Shown: positions 34,223 through 42,728 of the stretch, one piece after another
Layout of the letters: each line of letters starts with the position of its first letter
Numbering within the stretch: position 1 is the first letter of the stretch
Assembly (NCBI GenBank): GCA_964637695.1
Contig: CAZWVF010000011.1
Span: 1-56,037 of the forward strand
DNA: 56,037 nucleotides
Source of the DNA: JAGLTZ01 sp964637695
GTDB lineage: Bacteria; Blakebacterota; Blakebacteria; Blakebacterales; Blakebacteraceae
Direction of reading: 5' to 3'
Position numbers and translations under genes: made by a program
The notes under the pieces: generated by a model
What the model saw: the letters and a program-made list of their open reading frames with translations, nothing else
The model's database searches: none
What the model was told of the DNA's origin: nothing

Positions 34223-35254
34223 ATGCAGAGGGGAAACAGGATCCGTACTCTTTATTCGTTCCTCCTGCTTGGCATGCTGATCGCATCGACTGGCTGCAAG
34301 GGAATCCAGGTAACAACCACTGTCAATCGGGATGGATCGTGTGAAAGGGTGATCGTGGTCGAGAGTGATTCCAGCGGTGTCGGTGAGACGGCCTTTCCAG
34401 TACCTGATGATGAATCGTGGAGTGTGGAGGTAGCTCTGAATGAAGAGGATGAGGAAGGTGAAAGCTACTTCCATACGTATACAAAGCATTTCAAGCAGAT
34501 CGATGACCTGATCGAAGAACTCAGCTCTCTGGATGCGGAGGGTCTACAGATACTCAGTCGGATAGAGTTCACCAGACGCAACAGGTGGTTTACAACATAT
34601 ATCACCTTCAGGGAGATCTATAAGGAGTACTTCCCGTATAAGACGATCCCGATATCGGAATACCTGACACCCGAAGAAATCGTAAGACTTCGTGAGAGTG
34701 ATGAGGATAAAGAGCTCGAAGACCGGATGGAGGAGTGGCAGGCCAGGAACATGTTCGAAGATCTCTTCAAGAATATGCTGGAAGGAGCTTCCACCCTGAA
34801 TGATCCCGAGCTGACTCCAGAGATATTGACTGCCGGTAAGGAGGAATTCTTTGAGGCTCTGATTCCGGCAGCGGAAGAGAGCAACTTCGATGAGCTGACA
34901 GAAGTGGCGCTTGAGGTCGGCAGGGAAATCTTTCGTACTGAGGTTGTTGAGCAGCTGCGGGCGCAGGTGGAAGAATTTAACCGGGGACTTATCGAATACT
35001 CCTCATTCTTCGATGTGGCCACGGATGAGGTCTACAAGTTTACGATAGTAATGCCAGGCATGATTTATGATTCCAACTCTTCCGAGGTCCAGTGGAACAG
35101 TGCGACATGGGAATTCAGCCCGATGGACTTCTCCTACGCAGACTATGAAATGTGGGCGGAATCAAGGATCACGAACCGCACCGTTGTCTGGATTTCAGTA
35201 ATCCTGCTGGTATCTCTTGTGACGCTGGCCGTTGTTTTATTCCTGCGTCGTTGA
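34223..35254 (+). CDS. Lipoprotein with C-terminal membrane anchor, hypothetical
   Basis: This 343-aa exported protein has a lipoprotein signal (LLLGMLIASTGC). The middle is mostly helical and acidic (about residues 60-260, rich in Glu and Asp). A beta-rich part follows (VYKFTIVMPGMIYDSNSSEVQWNSATWEFSP), and a single transmembrane segment ends in FLRR. The motif VTTTVNRDGSCERVI after the Cys is seen in bacterial lipoproteins related to LppM-like folds, but no family is named with confidence. The first codons lie in the 55-base block that is duplicated around the gap, so the start is intact on either copy. Confidence 0.75.
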   Translation: MQRGNRIRTLYSFLLLGMLIASTGCKGIQVTTTVNRDGSCERVIVVESDSSGVGETAFPVPDDESWSVEVALNEEDEEGESYFHTYTKHFKQIDDLIEELSSLDAEGLQILSRIEFTRRNRWFTTYITFREIYKEYFPYKTIPISEYLTPEEIVRLRESDEDKELEDRMEEWQARNMFEDLFKNMLEGASTLNDPELTPEILTAGKEEFFEALIPAAEESNFDELTEVALEVGREIFRTEVVEQLRAQVEEFNRGLIEYSSFFDVATDEVYKFTIVMPGMIYDSNSSEVQWNSATWEFSPMDFSYADYEMWAESRITNRTVVWISVILLVSLVTLAVVLFLRR

Positions 35255-35346
35255 TGAACCCGGAGGGAATTTCTGCGATCCCGAGTCGAGGCTGTCTGCA
35301 GCGGAACCTGTGCCCGTGTCTTTCACCCGAAATACGGGCAATTGAC

Positions 35347-36354
35347 TCAGATAAAGATCGTATGAGCAAGAAGCTGGCCCACGACCTCCTCGGGCATTAC
35401 TGAGAATTCGTAAGGGGACTCAGGGTAATAGAGGGATTCTATGAATTGACTCAGGATATCATCATCGACGGACAATTCGTGTGCAGACAGATCTTCATCG
35501 ATACCGAAATGAGTCAGGCACGACTTGTGCCTCTCCGTTACCTGTCTGCACAGTTCCCCCATGCTCCGATTGATCTCTCCGCCGTACAGCAGTCCCCGCA
35601 ACTGTCCGAAATGTTCGATTCCCCGTGCCTCGCATATTCTGAGAAAAATCGTGTGTCTGGTGATCAGTCGGGCCGCGGTGATCTGTCTGTTCCTGTCTGT
35701 GCCTTTATTCCTCAAAGCGATATTGCGGGTGATCTGATCACGCCGGTATGCATAATCTTCCAGGAGTGAATTACCGACATCGATGGCGTCCGGTTGCTTT
35801 CGCCTGAAGCTGAATCGTTCCTGGAAAAGACTTTCGGTGATTGAATTCCTCCCCAGCAGGGATTTCAGCTCGTCCCACATTTTCGGAAACTCGTCATAGG
35901 TCAAATACATCAAGCGGGCCCGGGAGGCTCTATCCGACTTGCCGGGTCGAATCCTGCCATCGTAAATGGACATCTCCTCGAAGTCGGTGATGATTGAAAA
36001 GGCGAGTTGGGCAGACCAGGCGAACCGACGCAGCTGAAAGGCGGGACGAACTCCATGTTTGATGTTTGCGAATGGCTTCTTGGCTTCGAGAAAAAACTTC
36101 GGCCGGCCATCAATCCGAAAGCAGTAATCGGGTGCCTTAAGGATACCCGTATATACAGGAGAGTCTGACAGAATCACTTCTCGCTTGTCTTCGTTCAAAC
36201 CCGCTTCGTTGTCGATATCCCATCCAAGGAACCTGAACATCGGTTCCACGAAATTGCGTCGAAGACGCGCTTCACTGTAGAAACCGGCCTTGTAGCTGTC
36301 ACGGTGTTCGTCGAAGTGTTTGACGAGTGATGCGATGTTCTTCCTGTATGCCAT
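35347..36354 (-). CDS. N-terminal part of a type IIG restriction-modification enzyme (truncated)
   Basis: This 335-aa protein matches the nuclease end of Eco57I/MmeI-like single-chain restriction-modification enzymes. It contains a PD-(D/E)xK site: Asp in APDYCFRIDG and ExK in KFFLEAKKP. A helical linker follows, with the FLRICEARGIEHFGQL and SMGELCRQV segments. Full-length enzymes run to about 1000 residues, with a N6-adenine methyltransferase and target-recognition domain. Here the frame stops after the conserved MPEEVVGQLL, just where the methyltransferase should begin, and nothing of it is seen downstream. The fragment is probably a decayed remnant; a free nuclease without its methylase would be harmful. 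Confidence 0.78.
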   Translation of the reverse strand: MAYRKNIASLVKHFDEHRDSYKAGFYSEARLRRNFVEPMFRFLGWDIDNEAGLNEDKREVILSDSPVYTGILKAPDYCFRIDGRPKFFLEAKKPFANIKHGVRPAFQLRRFAWSAQLAFSIITDFEEMSIYDGRIRPGKSDRASRARLMYLTYDEFPKMWDELKSLLGRNSITESLFQERFSFRRKQPDAIDVGNSLLEDYAYRRDQITRNIALRNKGTDRNRQITAARLITRHTIFLRICEARGIEHFGQLRGLLYGGEINRSMGELCRQVTERHKSCLTHFGIDEDLSAHELSVDDDILSQFIESLYYPESPYEFSVMPEEVVGQLLAHTIFI

Positions 36355-36552
36355 GATCCGAACTCTTCCTGGTCTCCGGTTCTCCCGTTCAACTGCTTAT
36401 AAGCTACTCGAAACAATCTGTCTGCACACTTTTACTCTTTCTGCACTTTCCTGCGATTCTGTACACTGCCGATATGTCCTCACTGCAGATTACAGTTCGT
36501 GGTTCGCACAACCTCCAGGTCAGGTGGAGGCAGTGATAGAGATCTGCTCACA

Positions 36553-37725
36553 ATGAATCTGCTGCTGTTATCACTGCTGGGTCTGCTCGGTTACCTGGCA
36601 GGCGAGCGTTTCCTGCTCAAACGCAGGATCAGCTCTGTTCCAATGCGGATAAGTGTCACAGGCACGAGGGGTAAATCTTCTGTAGTAAGGTTGCTCGCTT
36701 CGGTCCTGCGGGAAGATGGCAGGAGGGTCGTGGCAAAAACGACCGGTTCGCGGGCGACCTACATATTGCCTGACGGCAGTGAAAAGGAGGTCCCCAGACG
36801 AGGTATGGCTTCCATCATTGAGCAGAAGAGATTTGTCCGGATGGCAGCCCGAATGAATGCAGATTGCCTCATTGCCGAGATAATGAGTCTTCACCCTGAA
36901 AACCACATTATCGAATCACAGGTGCTCATACAGCCGGATGTTGTCCTGATGACCAACGTCAGGGTCGATCATATCGATGCGATGGGCGGTTCAAAAGATC
37001 AGATTGCATCGATTTACGGTCTCGATATTCCACATGGGGCAAAAGTGATCGCTCCCGAATCTGAAGTCAGAGGGCCTTTCGAACGCGCAGCGTATCGAGC
37101 AAATGCCAACCTGATAACTGTTCCTGGCAGATCAGCCCTCTCAGACAGCGGTGAGAGACGCCTGATGGCGGGCGGTAACTTTGTAGAAAATCTGGACCTG
37201 GTCAGGTCGGCAGCCAGGGAGCTGGGAGTTGCCGAAGAAACGACCGGGAGGGGAATCGCCAATGCTGAGGCTGATAGAGGGGCGCTGAGGATATGGAGAT
37301 ACACTCATGATGAGAAGAGGGAGTGTTTTCTTGTAAGCGGATTTGCCGCGAACGATCCGGAATCAACGGAGCACATGATTGATGCATTGCCGGAAATTTT
37401 ACCTGAGATGTCGGGCAGGCCGGTTGGTCTGTTGAGCCTGCGTGCAGACAGGGGAGACAGGACCGTGCACTGGATGGATGTATTGAAAGCAGGTTTGATC
37501 GATCGTTTTGTGAGGTTTTTCGTAGCAGGACCTCACTCTGCGGCCATGAGCAGGAATCTCTCCGGAATTATGGTTGTAAAGAGTCGGAGATCGGAGCAGG
37601 TGATGCAGGCTGTTTTAGCTGAAGTTGAGGATGGAACCGCTATTGTGGGGATGGGGAATTTCATCGGAATCGGGGAGGAGATGATCTCATACTGGCAGAG
37701 TATCGGAACCGAATATGGGCTTTGA
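36553..37725 (+). CDS. pgsB: Poly-gamma-glutamate synthase PgsB/CapB
   Basis: This 390-aa Mur-ligase-like enzyme joins glutamate through gamma-amide bonds at the expense of ATP. It has one N-terminal membrane segment (LLLLSLLGLLGYLAGE), the P-loop SVTGTRGKSSVVR, and the family stretches CLIAEIMSLHPE and VVLMTNVRVDHIDAMG. It probably works with PgsC as a membrane synthase. The ATG at 36553 was preferred over an earlier GTG because the protein then begins at the membrane helix; its Shine-Dalgarno is weak. The 3' end overlaps pgsC by 11 nt, and it is the first gene of the operon. Confidence 0.93.
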   Translation: MNLLLLSLLGLLGYLAGERFLLKRRISSVPMRISVTGTRGKSSVVRLLASVLREDGRRVVAKTTGSRATYILPDGSEKEVPRRGMASIIEQKRFVRMAARMNADCLIAEIMSLHPENHIIESQVLIQPDVVLMTNVRVDHIDAMGGSKDQIASIYGLDIPHGAKVIAPESEVRGPFERAAYRANANLITVPGRSALSDSGERRLMAGGNFVENLDLVRSAARELGVAEETTGRGIANAEADRGALRIWRYTHDEKRECFLVSGFAANDPESTEHMIDALPEILPEMSGRPVGLLSLRADRGDRTVHWMDVLKAGLIDRFVRFFVAGPHSAAMSRNLSGIMVVKSRRSEQVMQAVLAEVEDGTAIVGMGNFIGIGEEMISYWQSIGTEYGL

Positions 37726-38149
37726 GCTTCCCTTCATAGGTCTGTTGATCTCACTGATCTTTACCGGGATAACGGGGCTCTTCCCGGGAGGGATTATCGT
37801 TCCGAGCTATCTGGTCCTCTTCTACAATCAACCTGCACGTATCGCCGGCACTCTTATTGCAGCCTTTCTCACTCTACTCTGTTACCGGGCTGCGTCCTCC
37901 TACCTGATTCTGTTCGGAAGACGGAGATTCGTATTGCTGCTGCTGATCGGTGGAATCTGGGCAATGCTCGGGCGGGAAGTGGCGGCTTCGATATTCCCGC
38001 TCTCCGTTGAATTCAGGATCATCGGCTGGGTTGTCCCCGGACTCATCGCGGGCCATTTCGAAAAACAGGGGGTGATGGTAACAGCCGCATCACTGGCTAC
38101 CGTCACCGTATTGATATTCTTCCTGGGCAGAATTCTGAATCTGATCTGA
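37715..38149 (+). CDS. pgsC: Poly-gamma-glutamate biosynthesis protein PgsC/CapC
   Basis: This 144-aa membrane protein has four or five helices. The typical opening is GLLISLIFTGITGLFPGGIIVPSYLVLF, followed by ARIAGTLIAAFLTLL and a late GWVVPGLIAGHFEKQG. It forms the membrane part of the polymer synthase with PgsB. It overlaps pgsB by 11 nt and lies 7 nt before pgsW. Its length agrees with PgsC of Gram-positive capsule systems. Confidence 0.93.
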   Translation: MGFELPFIGLLISLIFTGITGLFPGGIIVPSYLVLFYNQPARIAGTLIAAFLTLLCYRAASSYLILFGRRRFVLLLLIGGIWAMLGREVAASIFPLSVEFRIIGWVVPGLIAGHFEKQGVMVTAASLATVTVLIFFLGRILNLI

Positions 38150-38156
38150 TGGCGTC

Positions 38157-39266
38157 ATGATCGACCGCACAGATCACGAGGTTCAAGCGAGACGAAGGAT
38201 CATCTCGGCGGGAACAGCAAGCCTTCTGGCTTACCTTGTAGTTGCCCTCTTCAATCCTGCCGGAACCCTGGAATACTCGGCTGAAATGAAGGAAGCCTCG
38301 CAGTTGATGGCGGGAGCGTTAGAGAGAATTGGAGAATACAGGGGATCTGCAGGGGCCGGCATCGACGAGACAATCGATCCGAACAGGACGGGCGTCATCG
38401 GACCTCCCCTCTCCGAACTGATGACGACGGTTGGACATCTGGAGGCCAAGAGAACAACAACGAATCCGAATATGGCCGGGCTGATGGTATACCTGATGCA
38501 ACGCTCGGGTGTGACCAGGGGTGATACGATTGCGATCGGTTGTTCCGCTTCCTTCCCGTCGCTTCTCATCGCAGTTCTTTCCGCTGCCGATGCACTGGAA
38601 GTGCATCCTGTCGTGATCATTTCGCTCGGCGCCTCCTCCTACGGTGCTACCGCGCCGGATTTCAATCTGCTCGATATCTACCAGCGGTTGCTGGAATGGG
38701 AATTCATCAAGTCGGGTCCTGCAGCGGTTTCGCTGGGTGGAGGACGGGATGTCGGGGAGGAATTCGACACTTCTATAAAAGCCCTCCTCATCCAGCGTAT
38801 CAGATCTGAGGATCTGCCCCTGATTATCGAACCGGACCTGCAGAGCAATGTGACTCAGCGAATGCGGATATACGGCAGCAGCAGTGAAGTATCTGTCTTC
38901 GTAAATATCGGGGGAGGATATGCCAACATGGGAATCAGTTCCCGTGTACTCCAACTGAAACCTGGAATCAACAACAGTGTTCCGATGCCGTCGGAAGAGC
39001 AGAAGGGAGTGATTCACGAGATGGCATCGAGAGGGATACCGGTGATACATCTGCTGAATATCAGGGATCTGGTCACGAATTACGGACTTCCCTGGGATCG
39101 TGTACCCCTCCCCTCGCTGCAATCGGCTTTCCTCTCAATACCCCATTCCGGCAGGGGAGTCCTCTTCTGGCTGATCACCGCCACCTACCTGGCGGTACTG
39201 ACCTGGCTGATGACACCAATTATCCGATTTGAACGACGGGGGCCTCTCCACTATTATCGAAATTGA
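38157..39266 (+). CDS. pgsW: Poly-gamma-glutamate system protein PgsW
   Basis: This 369-aa protein has a membrane helix near each end (about residues 20-38 and 335-355). It belongs to the TIGR04332 'poly-gamma-glutamate system protein' group that replaces PgsA in many Gram-negative and anaerobic pgs clusters. Recognisable parts are GVIGPPLSELMTTVGHLEAKRTTTNP, IAIGCSASFPSLLIAVLSAADAL, and SLGASSYGATAPDFNLLDI. The periplasmic middle may handle the polymer or its export; its biochemistry is not established. It is followed by a 77-nt gap before the DUF6305 gene. Confidence 0.88.
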   Translation: MIDRTDHEVQARRRIISAGTASLLAYLVVALFNPAGTLEYSAEMKEASQLMAGALERIGEYRGSAGAGIDETIDPNRTGVIGPPLSELMTTVGHLEAKRTTTNPNMAGLMVYLMQRSGVTRGDTIAIGCSASFPSLLIAVLSAADALEVHPVVIISLGASSYGATAPDFNLLDIYQRLLEWEFIKSGPAAVSLGGGRDVGEEFDTSIKALLIQRIRSEDLPLIIEPDLQSNVTQRMRIYGSSSEVSVFVNIGGGYANMGISSRVLQLKPGINNSVPMPSEEQKGVIHEMASRGIPVIHLLNIRDLVTNYGLPWDRVPLPSLQSAFLSIPHSGRGVLFWLITATYLAVLTWLMTPIIRFERRGPLHYYRN

Positions 39267-39343
39267 TTCAGGTTTGCCGTTATATAAGGAGCATGTCGGA
39301 GAAATTGACGATAGCGAGGGTTTCGCTGGCGAAGGAGAAGATA

Positions 39344-39958
39344 ATGAAACGGTACTATCGGTTGGTGGCAGGAATACTATTGATTACAGGATTTCTATTC
39401 ACGGCAATCTCACCGGTATTGACTCAGGGAGGTGGCGAGAAGGCCGAATTGCCGGTACTGGTAACCTCGTGCGGCCAGAGTCCGGGTCCCGTTCGTGTAC
39501 AGTTCTTCCTCAACAGGCTCCAGATAGATCACGTTTACAAACTTCAGGCAACAGCTGAAGACCTGGTAGATGCAAAGAACGCCGGAACACCCTTCAAATC
39601 ACTGATCATCGTGACGGGTGCGAGTCTGAAGGGGATGGGTGCCGCAGGTGTCTCGATCCAGGATGAGATTGAAAGAACGGAAGCTTTGATCGAAACGGCT
39701 AAGAGAGAGGGGATAAAAATCATCGGCGCTCATATCGAAGGGATGTCCAGGCGTGCACAGGGTGCGGCTCCCGGAGACAACTCAGATGAACTCTCCATCG
39801 ATGCCGTATGTCCCAAATCGGACCTGCTGGTCGTGCTCAAGGAGGGAAATGAAGACGGGAGATTCACAACCATATCCTCTTCACAAGATATTCCCATGAT
39901 CCTGTTCGAGAAGAACATGGAACTGGGTGACGTTCTGCAGAATCTTTTCCAGAAATAA
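39344..39958 (+). CDS. DUF6305-family exported protein
   Basis: This 204-aa protein has a signal peptide (cleavage near SPVLTQ) and one compact alpha/beta domain. It shows LPVLVTSCGQSPGPVRVQFFL, SLIIVTGASLKGMGAAG, and GIKIIGAHIEGMSRRAQG, then DLLVVLKEGNEDGRFTTIS. This fits the DUF6305 family, which turns up in pgs-type clusters. It may bind the polymer or glutamate in the periplasm for the transporter encoded next; that is inference. The start at 39344 has AAGGAG at 7 nt, and upstream in-frame starts lack one. Confidence 0.82.
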   Translation: MKRYYRLVAGILLITGFLFTAISPVLTQGGGEKAELPVLVTSCGQSPGPVRVQFFLNRLQIDHVYKLQATAEDLVDAKNAGTPFKSLIIVTGASLKGMGAAGVSIQDEIERTEALIETAKREGIKIIGAHIEGMSRRAQGAAPGDNSDELSIDAVCPKSDLLVVLKEGNEDGRFTTISSSQDIPMILFEKNMELGDVLQNLFQK

Positions 39959-39976
39959 GGTCCTCCGACTTTGAGC

Positions 39977-41263
39977 ATGTTCACATATTCCGGGATCGTT
40001 CTCGGTGTAATGGTGGTCGTTTATATCGCCGCCAAATCATTCAAACTTTCGACAGAGCTGGCCATGCTGGCGGCAGCTGTTGCCGGGGGGCTGGCTGCAG
40101 GATTCGGCATTCCGGTCAGGCATATCGCCGAAGGTTCCATTACCTACCTCGACATCAATCTGATATTCATCACCGCCACGCTCTTCATGAATATCATGAA
40201 GGAGTCGGGTGGGATCGTCTTTGTTGTCAGGGGGATACTTACTAGGTTCCACAATTACAGAGCTCTTCTGCTCATACTCCTGACAATGCTGCTTCTGCTT
40301 CCGGGTGCTCTTACAGGTGCCGGCAGTGTAACCGTACTGATCACAGGCGGAATGGTTGCCATCGTTCTGAATTATATGGGGATACCTCTGAACAGAATCG
40401 CGGCTATCGTGTTCGTCATTGCAGGTCTGAGCGCAGCTGCACCTCCTGTCAGCCTGTGGGCCATGATGACGGCGGCCGGCGTGAACATGCCTTATGTAGG
40501 ATTTTTCCTTCCTCTGCTGGTGCCCTGTGTCCTCCTTTCACTGGCAACGATCTTCATCCTCGGGTGGAAGGGTTCTAAAACCGATCTGGAGAAGGCACTT
40601 TCGGAACTGCCGACACCACCTGCAGGAATGAGCTGGTTCAAGGTGATTCTTCCATTCGGCATCTTCATAATGCTGATATTCTTCGGCAGGCAGTGGCCCT
40701 ACTCAACACCGGTTCTGGGCCTGCCCCTGGTCTTCCTGCTGGCAGCGATTACCTCGTGGGTCCTCTCTCCTGTTAAGCTGGATATCCTCAAGATTTCGAG
40801 GGATACGGTTGACCAGCTTCTTCCCCTGATAGGAACTCTGACCTGTGTTGGGATACTGGTTCAGATGATGACACTGACAGGTGTTCGCGGTCTTCTGGCG
40901 GTCACGGTCGTTACCCTCCCGATCCTGCTCGTCTACCTGTCGCTCTTCCTGGTCCTGCCGGTTTCCGAAGCCGTTCTGATGTGGGGTGCAGCACCTGTGA
41001 TCGGGGTACCCCTGGTGCTGCTCTTCAACACGATCGGCCTGAATCCAATTGTTGCACTGGCCGGCATGAGTGTCATCTGGCCCCTGGGAGATGCGCTGCC
41101 TCCGACGGCAATCATCGGGAGGTTAACCGTGGATGTTGTGGGCTTTAATGATTCCTATGCCGGATTCCTGAAAACATGTGCCGTGCCGGCTGCGATAATC
41201 ATGCTTACTGGAACGCTGATGGTAGTATTCAGCAGCAGGCTCAGCTTTCTGACGGGTGTATGA
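39977..41263 (+). CDS. DctM/CitT-like (ion transporter superfamily) permease
   Basis: This 428-aa integral membrane protein has about 11-12 helices and the re-entrant-loop character of the IT superfamily (TRAP large subunit/dicarboxylate carriers): LPGALTGAGSVTVLITGGMVAIV in the first half and GMSVIWPLGDALPPTAIIGRL in the second. These Ser/Thr/Pro-rich hairpins are the substrate and ion sites in relatives. It could import glutamate or other acids for polymer synthesis, or move product out. No TRAP small subunit is present; the DUF6305 protein just upstream may be its binding partner. The start is ATG 39977 (a TTG two codons earlier is possible). Confidence 0.82.
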   Translation: MFTYSGIVLGVMVVVYIAAKSFKLSTELAMLAAAVAGGLAAGFGIPVRHIAEGSITYLDINLIFITATLFMNIMKESGGIVFVVRGILTRFHNYRALLLILLTMLLLLPGALTGAGSVTVLITGGMVAIVLNYMGIPLNRIAAIVFVIAGLSAAAPPVSLWAMMTAAGVNMPYVGFFLPLLVPCVLLSLATIFILGWKGSKTDLEKALSELPTPPAGMSWFKVILPFGIFIMLIFFGRQWPYSTPVLGLPLVFLLAAITSWVLSPVKLDILKISRDTVDQLLPLIGTLTCVGILVQMMTLTGVRGLLAVTVVTLPILLVYLSLFLVLPVSEAVLMWGAAPVIGVPLVLLFNTIGLNPIVALAGMSVIWPLGDALPPTAIIGRLTVDVVGFNDSYAGFLKTCAVPAAIIMLTGTLMVVFSSRLSFLTGV

Positions 41264-41302
41264 TTGTGAGACCGAAGAATCAGATGAAAAGGGATTAGAA
41301 AA

Positions 41303-41467
41303 ATGGATCTGTTATCCAGCATCATCACGATTATCTACTATGCTCTCGTAGCCTACATTGCGGTGATAATGATATGGAATCTGATCAGGACAAAAGAGTG
41401 GAGAAAAGAAGTTCTATACATCGTTGTGCTGCTGCCATTCCTGCTCCGGTTGCTGAGGCTTAAGTAG
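41303..41467 (+). CDS. 54-aa membrane peptide in the pgs operon
   Basis: This is a short reading frame between the transporter and the carboxypeptidase (gaps of 39 and 11 nt). It encodes a peptide with one transmembrane helix (IITIIYYALVAYIAVIMIW), a charged turn (RTKEWRKE) and a second hydrophobic stretch ending in basic residues (LLRLLRLK). Tight packing and coding-like composition argue that it is real. B. subtilis has a small PgsE of similar size in its pgs operon, but no sequence likeness is seen, so the comparison is only by position and size. The Shine-Dalgarno is weak (AAAAGGGA). Confidence 0.65.
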   Translation: MDLLSSIITIIYYALVAYIAVIMIWNLIRTKEWRKEVLYIVVLLPFLLRLLRLK

Positions 41468-41478
41468 GAGTGAATTTC

Positions 41479-42648
41479 ATGGCAGGTAATACAGAATATA
41501 TGAGGAAGATAATCCTGGGGGTGGCAGGCCTGATTCTGCTGGTTTCATCCGGGATCAGTTTCTACAGGAGTCGAAACCTGGCTGAGCCTGTCGTGCTCAG
41601 CTCCGGGGTGACCGTGGTCAGAAAACTGGGTGATTATTTCGAGGGCATCAGTGGTACGGTAAACGACTGCAATGTCTATTTCTTTGAAGGGGAGGAGGAG
41701 GGGGCAACGCTCTTTGTTATGGGCGGAACGCATCCGGAGGAGCCGGCCGCCAGGCTGGCAGCCTGGCTCTTCACCGAAAACGCAGTGATGGAGAAGGGCA
41801 GGCTGATCATTGTTCTGAGCGGCAATCGAAGTGGAACCACGGTGACCCGTCCGGGTGGCGCCTACCCGCCCGATTACACGATCGAGACAGAGTGGGGAGA
41901 GCGTACCTTCAGAATGGGGGACCGGTGGAGCAATCCTCTCGACCAGTGGCCGGACCCGGAGGTCTACATCCACTACCCCAGCCGGCAGAGTCTCGCATAC
42001 GTGGACATACGCAATCTGAACAGAGCGTGGCCGGGAAGACCCGATGGAACCCTCACAGAGAAAACCTGCTATGCCTACATGGAACTGATCAGGCAGGAGA
42101 ATGTGGATATCTTCATCGACCTTCACGAAGCGGAACTTCAGTACCCTGTAATAAGTACGATAGTCACCCATGAAAACGGGCAGGAACTGGCCACTTTTGT
42201 ATCTATGATGACCAGCGATTTCGAGGGATTTAATATCGGAACCGAGTTCTCTCCAAAGAACCTGCACGGACTCAGCCATCGTGAAGTTGGTGACCATTCA
42301 GATGCGATCTCCCTCCTCTTCGAAACCCCCGAGCCCTTTCTGGACGCCACCCGGGGCAGAACCACGCGGGAACAGTTGTTGACAGGCAGGGATGAATTCG
42401 TCGTCAAGGCAGGTGAACACGGCCTGCTCTTTGAAAAAATGGACGAAAAGGGCTGGCCGATAGATGTCAGAGTAGGTCGGCATACCTCCACGATTCTGCA
42501 GACGATGGAAAGCTGGAGCTACGATCACCCCGACCGGGCTCTTGTCTGCAGGAATATTCCAAGGTACACGGATGTGGTGGCCAATGGTGTGGGGTACTAC
42601 CTGCGTAATCCGTCATCGGCTGCCGACGGAAGAGTGGTTTACGAATAG
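41479..42648 (+). CDS. M14/AstE-like zinc carboxypeptidase or deacylase
   Basis: This 389-aa protein has an N-terminal membrane helix (KIILGVAGLILLVSSG) and a zinc carboxypeptidase domain of the succinylglutamate desuccinylase/aspartoacylase type. The zinc ligands are in MGGTHPEEPAA (His, Glu) and IDLHEAE (His). Substrate Arg/Asn lie in IRNLNRAWPG, and the probable general base is in LLFETPEP. Enzymes of this fold act on acyl-amino acids or peptides with a free C-terminal acid, so trimming or release of a gamma-glutamyl polymer is a fair guess. It is the last gene of the tightly packed pgs operon. The ATG at 41479 has AGGAG at about 8 nt. Confidence 0.85.
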   Translation: MAGNTEYMRKIILGVAGLILLVSSGISFYRSRNLAEPVVLSSGVTVVRKLGDYFEGISGTVNDCNVYFFEGEEEGATLFVMGGTHPEEPAARLAAWLFTENAVMEKGRLIIVLSGNRSGTTVTRPGGAYPPDYTIETEWGERTFRMGDRWSNPLDQWPDPEVYIHYPSRQSLAYVDIRNLNRAWPGRPDGTLTEKTCYAYMELIRQENVDIFIDLHEAELQYPVISTIVTHENGQELATFVSMMTSDFEGFNIGTEFSPKNLHGLSHREVGDHSDAISLLFETPEPFLDATRGRTTREQLLTGRDEFVVKAGEHGLLFEKMDEKGWPIDVRVGRHTSTILQTMESWSYDHPDRALVCRNIPRYTDVVANGVGYYLRNPSSAADGRVVYE

Positions 42649-42728
42649 AAGGTTGGAGGGATGCCTGATATATTCTGGATTAGGGAATGGCATTGTTCGA
42701 TCAAAGTTCTCGAAGAAGGAGCAACTCC

